Part shown: positions 1 to 12,322 of the stretch, piece after piece
How the letters are laid out: each line of letters starts with the position of its first letter
Numbering within the stretch: position 1 is the stretch's first letter
Source of the DNA: Vigna angularis
Lineage: Eukaryota > Streptophyta > Magnoliopsida > Fabales > Fabaceae
Length of the DNA: 64,000 nt
Assembly: GCF_016808095.1 (NCBI RefSeq)
Contig: NC_068970.1
Location: 24,162,501 to 24,226,500 of the forward strand
Direction of reading: 5' to 3'
The notes under the pieces: model-generated
Database searches by the model: none
What the model was told of the DNA's origin: nothing
Seen by the model: only the letters and a program-made list of their open reading frames with translations
Made by a program: the position numbers and the translations under genes

Positions 1-1567
1 ATGGATTACAAACTTTCCAAGTCATGTTTACTCATGATCCTAAATGACAGATGGTTGTTCAATTTTCTTGTGGTTCAAATGTTTCGATCGTATACACAAA
101 ATGCCAAAGATAGTAGTTGAGAGGACTAGAGGGAGTTAGTTACTGAGTAGCACCCAAATGCCATAGCAGAATGCGAACAATTATACAGGGAGGTTAGTTA
201 GAGGAGAAAGGATGTAAAGATTGTTCTCTTGTTCAGTTACACACCAAGGGAAAGCTTTACTCTTGGAAAGTGTTAGGAAGTAGCTATGTTGTACTTTTCT
301 GTTCTTTTTCTTCTTTTACCCTTTTATGCTCTGAAGCTTACATAAAATACAACAAATATCTGTCTGTCTTTACATTAAGCTCTAGATGCGGATTATTTTA
401 TTGATGATGGCCATGGTTGTTGTGACTTGCGATTCAGCTTCATATGACGAGTGACTTGCAGATTTATTAAAACAAAATCCTAAGATAGTTTGTTTAGATA
501 GGTTTGGTATTGCGGTGAAATTTTCTTGATATAATCGGCAGGTCCAAGTTTGTGTGTGGATTTTATCATATGATGCAGCTTTAGTCTGCAACCACATTAA
601 CTGCAGCTGGCTTTTGCCTGCAATGCAGTACCCCCACTGCAATCATGGCGGCAACTTGTAATTTCAATATACAGGAAGTTAATGTTTCCTAGAACATGCA
701 TATATACAGGGTAGAAATTAGTTTATTCATGGTAATAATAATAGTAATGGTTTAGGAGTTAGGAAACTGATTCTAAGGTTGTATAGATGTTTTCTGGATT
801 GAGAAGAACTTTTAATTTTCTTTTTTATTTTCTATGATTATTTTTGTATTGAAGTTTTCAGTTTTTTCATTGAAGATCAAATCTTAAACCAAACCTACTT
901 CTTGTTGGTGATTTCCTGGATCACCAAAGCTTCAGGAACCATTCTCTGCTGTAGCACATAAGAAATGCTCTAGACTGCAAATTGATTTATTTATTTTCAT
1001 GCTATGCTTGATGCATTTTGAGCTGATTTGAAGAAGGGGATGGAGGAGTAAGAATGGGGATGAATTCCTATTTACTTGATTTTCCAACTGGATCACTGTA
1101 AATCAGTACTGGTTGATGGAAGTCGGGCTTGTTTTTCTTTTTATTTTATTATTAATACCAATCCTCATTTCTGGGTAAGCAGTGTTCAGAATGAGTGTTT
1201 ACTTTTATGAATATAAAATCACAAAAGCATAAAGATGATGTGCCTCTGATTTAGGGAAAACATTTATTACGAAACATTTTCTTTTAAGCCAAATTGAACA
1301 TAAGCTTTCTTTTCTATTTTGTGCAGAGAAGAAAACCAAAAGACCAATCATCAACAGAGCCTGTTTTACTTAATTTTTACATGCAATTATATATAAGGTT
1401 AATAACGTAAATTGGTATCCCAAAGTCATAAGAGAACTAGTTTCAGAAGTTCTTTAAAACTGGTGCTTTAATTGAGTAGATGCTGGCACATTCTGTTTCA
1501 CACCCAAATGGGGAGTTCATTTTACTGAAGTAAAACTAATATGTCATTTATGAATTTGTCATGGCAG
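1..1567 (+). other. Noncoding DNA upstream of first recognised tafazzin exon
   Basis: No exon could be recognised here in either strand. The stretch precedes the first identifiable coding exon of the tafazzin-like gene, so it is probably an intron or introns of that gene, whose 5' exons (signature NHxxxxDP region) must lie left of the window or be too short to spot. The small open frames are AT-biased and show no family resemblance. Confidence 0.4.
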
Positions 1568-4500
1568 CTGCATACTTTTCCAGAAGGAAAGGTGAATCAA
1601 GAAGAGGCACCTATAAGGCGGTTGAAATGGGGAACTGCTAGTCTAATTGCTCGAGCACGTATAACTCCAATCGTATTGCCAATTATCCATCATGGTTTTC
1701 ATGAGGTAAGTCAGAACTTCTCTGCTTTCCCTTTAAATTATATATCCTACTACATTTCTAGTTATGTTTTCTACCAAAGTTGCTGCACTGTCAATTTATC
1801 TAGTCTGTTGGAATAAGAAAGCCTCTGTGATAAGCTGTCTCCAGTTGTTAGACATATTTGGGACTGAAGGATTTATATCCTCCAGATGAACAACACTGTC
1901 TTGCTAGGAAAACAGTTTTTATCTACTAGCGAATATGTTGCAAAGTAGCCATTTAACTGGAACTATGAAGATAGCAGTGAGCATTCATCGATGTTTCAAG
2001 GACTAAGTGATTGTTAAAAATAAGTGGAGAACATGACTTGTCACCCTCTAATTATACGTCTACTCATTCTATGTTTGCTCTGTCCAAGACTTCTTTTCTC
2101 ATGCTTGCTTCCATCTCTAGGCTTTCACTATACTATATTTATAAATTGCTCCTAACAATGTTCATGTTTTAATATCAATTATAATCCTATTGATTATATA
2201 TCAATTCTTGTATTATCATTAGCAAGAGAAAATTATTTATACATAAAATTGTAGTTATTGTCTTGATCACTTGCAATAGTGGTCTTGTAGTGCTGTAGCA
2301 GCATATAGCGGTCCTTGTCTGTTACAAAACTTTCATAAAGTGTTTTTGGGATCAGTGTTGAAATCTCTGACATCACATATTTTCACATACTATACTACTG
2401 CAACACAATTCCAATGGGTGGTAAAAGTCCTCATTTTGGCCCTGTTTCAATGCCATTTTTCAGGTAAAAATGAAATTTCACCCCCTTCTCTGTCCTTCGA
2501 AAATTTAGGATTTTCCCCACTTTCCTTCCGCGTGGCCTCTATTTCCCGCTGCTAAACTTTGAAGCTCGCCCATCCCCATCACCAAGAGAAAGTCTTCTCT
2601 AAAGTAGTTGTCTAGCAACTGCAACTTTGTTGTGTGACTATAACCTCTTTCGAGTTCAGACACATTGTCTCTGTTTGTGGCCACGGTCCATCTCTTGAGG
2701 CAATGTTCCAGTGTTCTCCGGAATCTGAATGATAGTAGAGTGACTTGTTAAATGTTTGAAACTTTAAGTTATATCATTTTGTTGACTTTTGTTGTTATCT
2801 ATTCATATGTTTTGCTCGAGACTTGATGTATTGTTACTTATCCGTGTTTGAGACGTAACTAACCACGATAGTAGGTAGAAAGATTACCCTCAACTCTCAC
2901 AGTAAATCAAAAGAACGGTAACTTAATGAACTTCTTTCATTGATAAAAATATCGGAAATTAAAGAAAGCAAACAATAACTGAGAGCATAACCTCCTTCAG
3001 TCACTAGGGAGCATAACCTTCTTTACAAAACTCAATAATCAAAAGCATGACCCTAACAATAGCTTCTACTAGCCTTATTTATACTAATTATTTCCTAAAT
3101 AAAATATTTCCCTAGAATAAAATCTTTCCCTAGATTAAAATATGAATATTGTTCTAAATAAAATATTTCCCTAGAATAAAATCTTTTCCTAGAATAAAAT
3201 ATGAATATTGTTCTAAATAAAATATTTCCCTAGAATAAAATATTTTCCTAGAATAAAATATGAATATTGTTCTAAATAAAATATTTCCCTAAGATATATT
3301 CTTATTTACTATAATTATTTCTAAATATTTTCCGCCTATCCCAAGTGTTGTCCTAGTTAGGATAGTCACTCTTCAACTAATCGGGTCCAGTTCCCATTCG
3401 GTTCCAGTTCCCATTCGGTTCCAGCTCTTCACCGCCTTCCACTGTTCGGCCTGACCTTTCCATGTCTTCTACCGTTCGGCTTTCTTCCCCTTGCCTCCTA
3501 CCATTCGGTGCCCCCTTGCCTCCTACTGTTCGGCTCCCTTCTATTCTATCACCCAGTATCCTATCATGTATCATGTAGGTCTTTCAGTTGAGTGAAGTTT
3601 ATTCAGATTGCTTATTGCAGTTGTACCCAAAGTAAGGGTTTTTACTTAGTGGTGAATTAACTGAATTCTTATAATTATGACTCTCAGTTCTCCATTTCTA
3701 GAGTGCGGCAAGAATGAAACTGGGTTTCTATAGGTTGTGGTGTTTCTACTTATCCACCCAGAGCTGTCTAGTTCTCTTTTCTTATTTTAGCTTTCTGGGC
3801 ACATCAAGACTGGTGCCTCTTTATTCTTAATTCCTCTCCATAAAATCATGAATTTTGACTTTTTTTATCTACTGTTTTTGTTTTTATCTGAGTCATTGAA
3901 TTGTGGCTTGATCAACTAAATATCAAGCTCCTACACGCTTTTGTCGCTTGGACCTGGGGTGCATTGAGCAGTCCAAGCTTTGTTTGCCCAAGTGCTGATT
4001 CCCTTATCACTATAACCTTTGTCACCTTGATGCCCACTCTTCAACCAATTAAGCACAACGCAAAATTTGTGATGTCGTTGAATGTTTCCCGTCAGTTCAG
4101 ACTTAAATGAGCCTGTTATTCTCTCTGTTCAATATGCCATAAATGGCTCCCCATGGTACTCTTCATCTTTTGGTCTCTTGGGCTAGGCTAGAATGGATTC
4201 AGTCCCACCTGTTGGCTGATAGTTCGGTCTTCGGGGGCCATAGATGAACAATATGTGCATAGCATTTTTGGGGCCACGGATTCACTGTATGAAGATTGAT
4301 AGCTTTGTTTAAAGTCGTGAGAATTCTTTAAAGGATAAAGATGAAGATTTCAGTATTCCTTCTATAATTGATAAATTTTCATAATTTAATATTATATTGG
4401 CCAAAAGGCACACTATTAATATCTCTGCATTACGGGAGACTTTATTTGCATTAAGCAACTGTCTTATTGTTACTAGTGATGCATATTTGTAAATTTGAGT

Positions 4501-5011
4501 GATTTTGTAGATTTCTGACAGACTTCTTTCAGCAATTCTTTTATTATACAGTTTTTACATTACTGTGTCTTTTGTCCCAATGATGTCCAATAGTAAATAG
4601 GCAAGCTTCCTCATGGTTTTCTTTCTTCATGGTTTTGGTCTATATAATTCTTTTGGTAGTTTAATAATTGAACAGTTATTATGTTTTATGGTGTATGCTT
4701 ATGCTGAGTTCTGGTTATATTTCTAGGTGATGCCAGAGAAATATATGTTTGGTAGACGACCTCCTTTACCATTATGGAATAAGAAAATTGACATTATTAT
4801 TGGCGATCCAATTGAACTTGACCTTCCAGCAATGAGGCAAAAGGCTATTTCCCAATCCCGTAGTGAGTCATTCCCAATTGTTGGATGGCCCAGCACTTGT
4901 GATGGTTTGGATGAAGCAGCACAAAGATGTTTCTACGCCACAATTTCAGAGCAAATCCACGCTGCAATGGAGAGATTAAGGTGTTTTGGTAAAAGTCTTC
5001 TGAAGTCATAG
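1568..5011 (+). CDS. Tafazzin-like acyltransferase (N-acylphosphatidylethanolamine synthase type), 3' part
   Basis: Two coding exons are visible: 1568-1705 and 4727-5011 (stop TAG 5009-5011). Both junctions are in frame: the acceptor AG precedes 1568, the donor GTAAGT follows 1705, and the acceptor TTCTAG precedes 4727. The first exon carries the FPEGK acyltransferase motif (phospholipid-binding block III) followed by PIRRLKWG and PIVLPIIHHGF. The second opens with VMPEKYMFGRRPPLP and contains the GDPIELDLP segment. This order is characteristic of plant tafazzin-like proteins such as Arabidopsis At1g78690, a membrane acyltransferase that N-acylates phosphatidylethanolamine; yeast and animal relatives remodel cardiolipin. 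Only about 141 codons are present, roughly half the family length, because the N-terminal HX4D exons are outside the window or unrecognised. The 3.0-kb intron between the exons holds repeats. Family call is firm; exact substrate is inferred. Confidence 0.85.
2830..3590. repeat. LTR-like insertion in the tafazzin intron
   Basis: This block differs in texture from its surroundings. It contains a short-period AT-rich tandem array, then a C-rich stretch (3380-3550) in which phrases such as CCCATTCGGTTCCAG and CTTGCCTCCTAC recur. Read on the minus strand it resembles an LTR, from about TGATACATGATAGG at the right edge to GTCTCAAACA at the left edge. No matching target duplication, primer-binding site or coding capacity was found, so a solo or damaged LTR is only a suggestion. 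Confidence 0.35.
3092..3290. repeat. 59-bp tandem repeat, about 3.5 copies
   Basis: The phrase GTTCTAAATAAAATATTTCC recurs at 3151, 3210 and 3269, an exact 59-bp spacing, with a partial copy before the first. Units differ by only a few bases (for example AATCTTTCCC against ATCTTTTCC). It lies inside the LTR-like block within the tafazzin intron. Confidence 0.85.
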
Positions 5012-7699
5012 GTAGGTTTGAGTCAGAGATTAAGGTTGTTTTAGATATTGAATCATTCTTTGTTGTTGTAATTTATGGTTGAGCGAGAACTATTCGGCTT
5101 CTTAAAATTAAGTTTCATTCATTCAATAGAAGTTTTGTAGGTAGAGATGTACAGCCAAAAATTAGATGGGCTTGTATTTCAAAATCCACAGTTTCATTCT
5201 AAGATAAAAATTTGGAGTCCATGGCAACTTTTGGTTCCGTATAATAACATGCATGGACTGTGATCTTTGGCATTTTAGTAGTGTCATTATCACCTAGGAC
5301 ATTTCTTTGTGTAATGCACTATATCCTAATCCATGGTTTCATTCCATATGATGTGTCTGCCGTATCGTCCGTATTTATTTGTCCACATGGTGCTGGTCCT
5401 ATTTGGTTTGCTTCCTTCTTATGTTGTCCCCACCACCACTCTCTCTTCTGCTAATACATTTACTCCTAAGAGCGGAAAACAAGGGCGGACAGTATCATTC
5501 TGCTTCAGAGAAATTCGAAATTTTGTTAGCAGAAGATACAACCTCAGGGCCTTCAGGTAGGGTAAGATAAATTAAACTTACAGTCAATATTATGCATGAC
5601 CTAGTTGAGATTTGGAATCAGTTTATATAAATAATATCTGTCTTAACAAACACTTACAAGACAAGGAAATAAATTACTTTTAATAAATTAAAGTTAACTT
5701 AACGAGACTTACAGAAAAACTTTAATGGATAGGAATTTTAGCAATTATAAGAAATTGAAATACATGATATTTGAATTATTTGTAACTTAATTTTTTTTAC
5801 TTTTTAAATAGTTTATTTGAAGGAAATAATTACAATATTTTTTATTTCAATTTTTTTATTTTAATAAAACAATTTTTTTAGACAAAGTTCTATTTCAAAT
5901 ATATTTGAATAATTCAATTCTATATTTCAAAATTGATTTAGTTTGTTTTGGGTCAATTCGCTCTAATATTTAGTATAGGTTGATTCGACTCTATCTTTTG
6001 GGTTAACTCGTATTGGCTTTTGATCCGAGTTAATTTTTGATTCAGATCAATTTAGCTAAGTTTATAATCTAAATCGAGTCAAGCAAGTTTTTAATTCATT
6101 TTGTTTTATTTATTTAAAATGTCTTTTAAAACAATTTTTATTTTAATTTCTTTCTAATTATATTATCTGAAAAAGTCATTTTAGTATAAATAATTTAAAA
6201 TAATAAATGAATTATGATTCTAATTTATCTCTAAAAGAGAATTTCTAACTTAAGTTATATTAGTTTACTTTGGCTTTTGAGAAAAAAGTGAAGTGTTTCA
6301 TCCTGTTGATTTATTTGCTATTAACGACAAATATAAAAAGTTACGCAAAAACTGAGTTGTCGTAAATGTGGTTTGAAAATATCTGACGTAATTATATTTG
6401 TCTTTGCAACAAGGAAAGTTTGATATGTGGATCATGGAAGGAGATTGTGTGCAGATCTCAAAGTTTTACTTTAGATTATTATTTTCATTATTATTATTAT
6501 TATTGAATCCTTAAATAATTGAAAATAATAATAGTGAACACAGCTTCAGATTTGAGTATTGTACATAATAGAATAAAATTGAAAGCACGGATGAGCGTTT
6601 CGGTCGGTATGTGGGATCAAAAGATTGTCTGAGTAACAATTATTTGTAACTTTGTTTAATATTCCATAGATCTTTTTAAAAATAGAACAAGCATCTTCGT
6701 GTTGTCTGATGTTATACTCTTTTGGAAAATTAAACCCTTTCCAAGGTCAGAAATAAATCTATAATTTTTCTTAGGTATATCTCGGATGTTGATTAATAAT
6801 ATTTTGGATATACATAAATCATTTTCCTAATTTTATTAGTTTGATGTGGTTCAATAAAGAGGATAGCTTCTTTTGTTTATTATACATTTTACAACTTGAA
6901 TCTACAGAGAGTTTGGTCAGTATTTGGCCATGATTTATTTGTTACCACAAATGGTGTAGCATTACACCTTCAATTGACATGATGTATCCACAACAATCTT
7001 GTATATTAGGAAATAGCACTTTCTTTTATTTATTACTGTTCGCCTTTTAAAAATTTATTGATAAGAATAAGTTAAATTATTCTGTAATTATTTACACTAT
7101 ATTAGATATTTTATATTATTATATATATTATATATTTTATATTTATTTTTTATTTTTAATTACTTATATTTTGTTACTATATTATTAAATTTTTAATTTA
7201 TATTTTATACTTAGTTCATATTTCTTTCATTATAAATAAAGTATTCTATGTGTATTTTCTATACAAGAGAGATTGATTTCATATATAGTTTTTTAACATA
7301 TTCAATAACGTATCTAGAGTCTAAGGTTCTTTTGAAAAGTTTTTGTTACTCTTGTCCATTGCAATCGTCATTGTCGTTAGAGTTGTCGCCGTTGTTGAAG
7401 TTCAGTTTTAACAAGCGGCTACACAATTTTGCTCGTCTTAGTCAGGTGACCCCAACACCATCAAGATCATCACCATCAAATTCCAAACACGATCTCACGC
7501 CCCAATTGAGGTTCGTAGACGTCATCTTTCATACCTGCTCATGGCAGCGCGTGTTATAATATTTTATTATTATTGCAAAAGTGAAAACATTTTACAATGT
7601 TTATATTTTTATTAATTGGCAAACAATAATGTTTTAAGTAGTAACGTCAAATTATTTTAATTGTTGCAACGTTAAAAATCTCTATGATTTTTAATTTCT
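5012..7699. other. Intergenic AT-rich DNA, no gene recognised
   Basis: The first few hundred bases are presumably the 3' UTR of the tafazzin-like gene. From about 5570 the sequence is very AT-rich. Between 5940 and 6080 there are degenerate recurrences of a GGGT(C/T)AATTCG-like phrase, suggesting an old mobile element remnant, but no inverted ends could be paired. No open frame has recognisable protein similarity. Confidence 0.5.
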
Positions 7700-8050
7700 T
7701 TTATTTAATTGATTCCTCCCTAGCTCTATAAATAGAGAGTTCTTCCCATATTCTAAAACACACCAAAACCAGTCTTTCTCATTCTCCTCTTCTTTTAGTT
7801 TCATCCTCTTTTTCTCTTCTAAAATTATTCTGGGTTATTCTTATACTCTGTTCAGAGTTCCTTAATAGTTCTGAGATCCTCGGAAATTCTGAGAAGTTTC
7901 TATTGTATCCTGGGGGACTTGCGCAACACACCGCGAATAAGTCCTTAAGGACAGTGAATCTACACGCCTTAGGAGATACTGTTTTCTCAACTTTTTACAA
8001 CAGCGCGTGTGTCATCTTCTTTAGCTCTAATCACCATCGTTAGACTTATT
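7700..8050 (+). repeat. LTR-like fragment with TATA box and U5-like segment
   Basis: A TATA-type box within CTCTATAAATAGAGAG (about 7719-7734) is followed by pyrimidine-rich leader sequence and then a segment with alternating GTTCTGAG/CTTAAGGACAG phrases, the usual architecture of the R/U5 part of a plant LTR. Neither a TG...CA boundary pair nor a primer-binding site was found, and the nearest gag relic starts 1.5 kb further on, so it may or may not belong to the copia relic. Confidence 0.35.
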
Positions 8051-9586
8051 GTGGCCTACTCTCTCTAGATTTGGATTTGTTACCTTGATTGGAAAAACTT
8101 GGATTTTTAAGGTTTCTCTTTCTCATATTCATCTATGGCTTCTTCCACTATTGTCTCTTTTAATCTCTCTTTTGCCACTAGTACATCTTACCCATCCATA
8201 TATACTAACTATATCAATATGCCCCCTAACCATAGCCAAACACACTCAAGAAGAATAAGAGTTATCTGTGGAAGGTGGACCCAAACTCTTATCAAGTTGA
8301 AGTTTACAAAGGATTGAAGCTCTCTTTTATAGATGATGAGAAGCTCTCCAACGTGCAAGGAAAGATACATATTTAAAACGTGCATGAGCTAAGTGAAGTG
8401 TGTAGGAGAGGCTTCAAGGCTAGTCGTGTGTTCCATGTGTGAATCATTTAAAACGTGCTCAAGTGAAGAAGCTACATGGCTGGCTGTGTTTCACATGAGA
8501 AATATTGAAAACGTGCTTCAAAGAGGAGAAGCTATACGGATGGCTGCAAAATGCATTCTTCTTTGCCTCCTTTGTGTTCCCTTGCTTGGAAAACTTCCTA
8601 GGATGTGTAGGCATACTTCTAGCCTTTATTAATGTCCTACAAAAACAATGTAAATGGATTTAGTTAAAGAGAAGGAGGTTTAATAAGAGAGACTCCATAA
8701 GAGTAAAGTAGTGAGTGCTCCCTCTTCTTCTTGTATTCTCCTAGACATGGCTCGTGTTAGAGGTCCTATATGTAGCTTGGATGGTCCTCCATCAGCATTT
8801 CTCCTTAGTAACGACCATGTGTCATGAGATGATTTCTTCTTAGTAATTTTTATGTGTCATGCTCCTAATGCAGAGGATTTCTCCTTAATAATGACCATGT
8901 GTCATGCTTCTAATGAAGATGATTTTACCTTGGTCTCCAATTTAGAGTATTTGGTTTTACTTTTACAATTTGGAGACACCTTTAAGGTTATTTAAGCTTA
9001 TAAATATAAATGTTTTCCACATGTAAATTCACCTTTGATTTAAGTAAAGTTATGCTGTCAATTTTATGTTATACTACTCATCTTAGGTCACCAAGGCTAG
9101 AACACCCATTTTAAGCTTCTTCTAGTCATCCTTCCTTAAGAGTTGACCCAACCTCTCTTAAAAGCGCCTAAACTCTCTTCCCCTTGCTTGAGTCATATAG
9201 TTTGGAAGAAGAGTCATCATTTCATCACATCAAAATCACCATTTGCGCACCATATTTCCATCATCATCAAACATTCACAAACCACCACCCATTTGGAAGT
9301 CTCCCCTTAGCTTGAGTCATATAGCTTGGAGGAGCTTATCCAATCAATTTTTGTACCCATATTTAATCTAAGTAGAGCTTGATCAATTGGCTTGTGTATG
9401 TGGGCTTTTACTTCTCACATTGGGTTTCTCATATTAAAAATATTGGTGTTATCTCTTATGATTATTGCTATCATTTTTTAAAGTTTGGAGAATTATTTCT
9501 GTTGTACATTTTGGTATTGTGTTATTCTTCCTCATTAGAATGATTATAGTTCTTTGATTTTAAGACTATATTTATTTGCTTGAACG
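8051..9586. repeat. Repeat-derived noncoding DNA
   Basis: No gene is seen. Imperfect repeats dominate: the phrase around AACGTGC(A/T) with AAGAAGCTA recurs between 8350 and 8550; a unit containing ACCATGTGTCATG or TTATGTGTCATG recurs three times at about 8797-8928; and CTTGAGTCATATAG(T/C)TTGGA occurs twice at about 9187 and 9312. These are typical of LTR or untranslated parts of retroelements. An open frame starting MASSTIVSF near 8135 is not recognised. Confidence 0.45.
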
Positions 9587-10469
9587 ATGGAGGCAAATAC
9601 AAAGATTATTGTTTTAAATAATACAAATTATAATTTGTGAAAAGGCAAAATGAAAGACTTGTTGTTTGTGAAGAAATTTCATCTTTCAATATTTTCTACA
9701 CAAAAGCCAAATTCTATGTATAAGGAAGAATGAGACGCTGAGCACTAACATGTGTGTGGTTTTATTTGAAATATATAGATAACAATGTTTATAATGACAT
9801 CACGTGTCAGAACTTTGTTGGAGAAGATTGAGTCCTTGCATACTTCTAAATCAAACAATAATAAATTGTATTTATTGAATTACTTTATGAATTTGAGGTA
9901 CATTGAGAGTTCTTATATTTTAGATCACTTAAAACTAGTTTCAAGGGTTCTTAAATCAATTGTTACAAATGTGTATCAACTTTGATGATGAAGTTTTGGG
10001 ACTACGCTTACTGAATACTCTACTAGAGTCTTAGGAGATATTTTGGGTTCTTATTACAAACTCAATCCTTAATAACATTGTTTCTCTTCAGATGGCAAAA
10101 AAAATGATTCTCTTAATGAAGATATGAGAAGGAAGACACATAGTTCTTTATCTTAGACTAAGGTGCTTGTCATGGAAAATAAAGGAGAAATAAAAAAAAA
10201 AGAATTCAAGGTGGTAGAGAGAAGAGTAGGAGTAAGTCAAAGTCAAGATATAAGAATGTGAAGTGTCATTATTGTAATAAAACTGGGTAAATCCAAAAAT
10301 ACTATTTTAATTGGAAAAGGAGAACTAATGTAAGAAGGGCAAAAAGAAAGAGAATGATCCTGATGATCATATTTCTACTACATGTGGTAATCTTATTCTT
10401 TTTGTGTGACTATAAATTTGTTAATTTTTTATTACGAGAGCATGTGGATAATTGATAGTAATTATTAAT

Positions 10470-10842
10470 TAGGGATGATAAAGTGAGTCTAGTGCAATAA
10501 CCAAAATTTGGCGAATCGGGTTGGAATTTTCAACCCATCATCCCACTTTAGCTTGTTAAATTGGCGGGCTAAAGACAAGACTAGTCTAGTTGGCGATCCA
10601 TCACAACTTTTTAAAAGAAATTAAAATAAAAAATAATTTAAAAAATTGATTTTGTCTATTATATTATTTGAAAGATGAAAATATATAATAATATTGTAAT
10701 TTAAATTATTAACACTTATAAATTAAATTCTAATTATTAATTATAATATAATAATTTAACATATAAGGATAATAGTTATTTTAATTGATTCGATTATAGA
10801 CATTAATTAATCAATTAAAACTAAAAAATATTCATATTGTAA

Positions 10843-10892
<50 letters not shown>

Positions 10893-11063
10893 CGCATTTA
10901 ATTTTAAAAAAAATTAAAAAATGAGGGCCAACACGTCATCCGTTGGCCACCCTTTGGTTCTGTATTAAAATTTTCAATTCATTTCTTATGGTTGACCATA
11001 CGGTTTGACTCGTTTTTAGCAAGCCAAACCAAAAGGTTGAGTTTGTCTGTTTTGTCATCCCTA
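10470..11063. mobile_element. hAT-like MITE inserted in the copia protease
   Basis: The left end reads TAGGGATGATAAA (10470) and the right end TTTGTCATCCCTA (ending 11063), giving a short terminal inverted repeat of about 13 bp with one mismatch. Just inside are GC-richer subterminal stretches, and the centre is AT-rich with a (TA)n tract at 10849-10886. There is no coding capacity. The flanks (ATTATTAAT left, ATTATGAT right) are similar but not an exact 8-bp duplication, so the hAT assignment rests on the terminal motif and size (594 bp). It splits the copia protease just after WIIDS. Confidence 0.65.
10849..10886. repeat. (TA)n microsatellite
   Basis: Uninterrupted TA dinucleotides in the core of the MITE. 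Confidence 0.95.
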
Positions 11064-11714
11064 ATTATGATAATCATTTTGTTTCCAATAAATGAAAGGT
11101 CAATGAAGGTAACATGGTTATGACTACAAGGAAGACAAATTCTAAATTGTATTGAACTAAAGCTTTGATTGTTAAAGACAATGTGAATGATATGTATATG
11201 GAAATATCTTTCTGGCATCAAAGGTTTAGTCCTATAAGGGAAAAAAAAATTCCTTACCTAAAAAGGACGAGCTTTTGTATTAAAAAGTGTAGTATTAGAG
11301 AAATGTACTCAATATATGGATGGTAAGCAAATCTAAATATATTCTTTAAGAAGCATCATCCTTCACTATTTGTGGCTTATTGAAGGTAAAGTCGCTTAGT
11401 AGTACACTTTGTTACTTTTGTTGATGATTGTTTCAAAAAATTTATGGTTTTTGCTTTGTTAACCGTTGGATTGTAATGAAATTTAGTAATAGATTAACGA
11501 CATATAGATCTTTATTTTGATCGTTGAGATTAGAGAGAATATTATAAACCTCTATTTTTTAGATTTCTCTTTCCTTGTTTTTCAATTTTGAAATCATTGT
11601 TACTTTCATATATGAGAACTTATTATAGATATTTGTTTTTATTTTTGATAAGTACACTAGATCTTCAATCCAAAATTTAAAGATTATTTATAGATTCTTT
11701 TCCTTGTATATTGT

Positions 11715-12322
11715 TAGAGCTGTCAAAATGAGTAACCCGGCCTGGTCCACCACGAGTTGGTGAGTTAAACGGGTTGACTCACTGGTTCATTTAATTATAA
11801 GTTTTTTATTTAAAAAATTAAATTTTTATTTTAATTCAAATATAATTAAATATCACTCTAAAACGATGTTAAACTCCAAAGACAATTAAAAAAAAACATG
11901 TACAAAAGGCAAACAAATAAGTTTTAATATTGTTAATTTTTGTCTTACTTTCTCCATTTATAATATTAGAGTCTTAAATAGATAAATCTATAATATTTTA
12001 CTCTCTTTATTGTTAATTTTTGTCTCACTTTCTCCATTTATAATATTAGAGTCTTAAATAGATAAATCTATAATATTTTTCTCTCTTGAAACATCTTTTT
12101 TATCACTATCTACGATATAATAAAAAAATGCTAACTAATAATATTAAAACACAAAATAATAAATAATTAAATTAAATTAGGTGAGTCAACCCAACTCACC
12201 ACAGGTTCAACCCGATGAACTGAATTCTAAGTGGGTCGAGTTAAAAACTAACCCGCATAAAAAAATTATATTTTTTCAAATCCAATTCGACTGGTGAGCC
12301 GGGTTGGCTCGCGAAGCACTAT
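11715..12322. mobile_element. Second MITE-like unit with GC-rich inverted subterminal repeats
   Basis: The left edge reads TAGAGCTGTCAAAATGAG (11715), a hAT-MITE-like terminus. GTTGGTGAGTTAAACGGGTT...ACTCAC at 11757-11782 has a near-complementary copy at 12181-12203 (GTGAGTCAACCCAACTCACC), and further GGGTT/AACCC phrases flank both. The centre is AT-rich. The expected right terminus (TTTGACAGCTCTA) was not found, so the right border is approximate and the unit may be truncated. Confidence 0.45.
11931..12087. repeat. 80-bp tandem duplication inside the MITE-like unit
   Basis: TGTTAATTTTTGTC starts at 11931 and again at 12011. The following CTCCATTTATAATATTAGAG segment and the rest of the 77-80 bp unit are nearly identical, with a T/C difference at about position 15 of the unit. 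Confidence 0.95.

Larger units (their letters stand above)
9587..11460 (+). pseudogene. Ty1/copia retrotransposon relic (gag, zinc knuckle, protease start, integrase start)
   Basis: An ATG at 9587 opens a gag-like reading with a TNYNLW-type motif in which the tryptophan codon is now a stop (TGA), followed by KGKMKDLLFVKKFH. A second gag piece, with a reading like RTLLEKIESL and NYFMNLRY, covers 9780-9985. A CCHC zinc knuckle (CHYCNKTG) begins at 10264 with later residues damaged. The protease opening MWIIDS is at about 10442-10460, immediately before a MITE insertion. After the MITE, the pre-integrase WHQR segment (about 11210) and an integrase-core phrase FVTFVDDC (about 11410) follow. Reading ends near 11460; no reverse transcriptase follows. 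Multiple stops and frameshifts make it nonfunctional. Confidence 0.7.

Noticed and set aside
3377..3574. Minus-strand frame rich in Gly, Arg and Glu
   Set aside because: It arises from short imperfect repeats in the LTR-like block; no family similarity.
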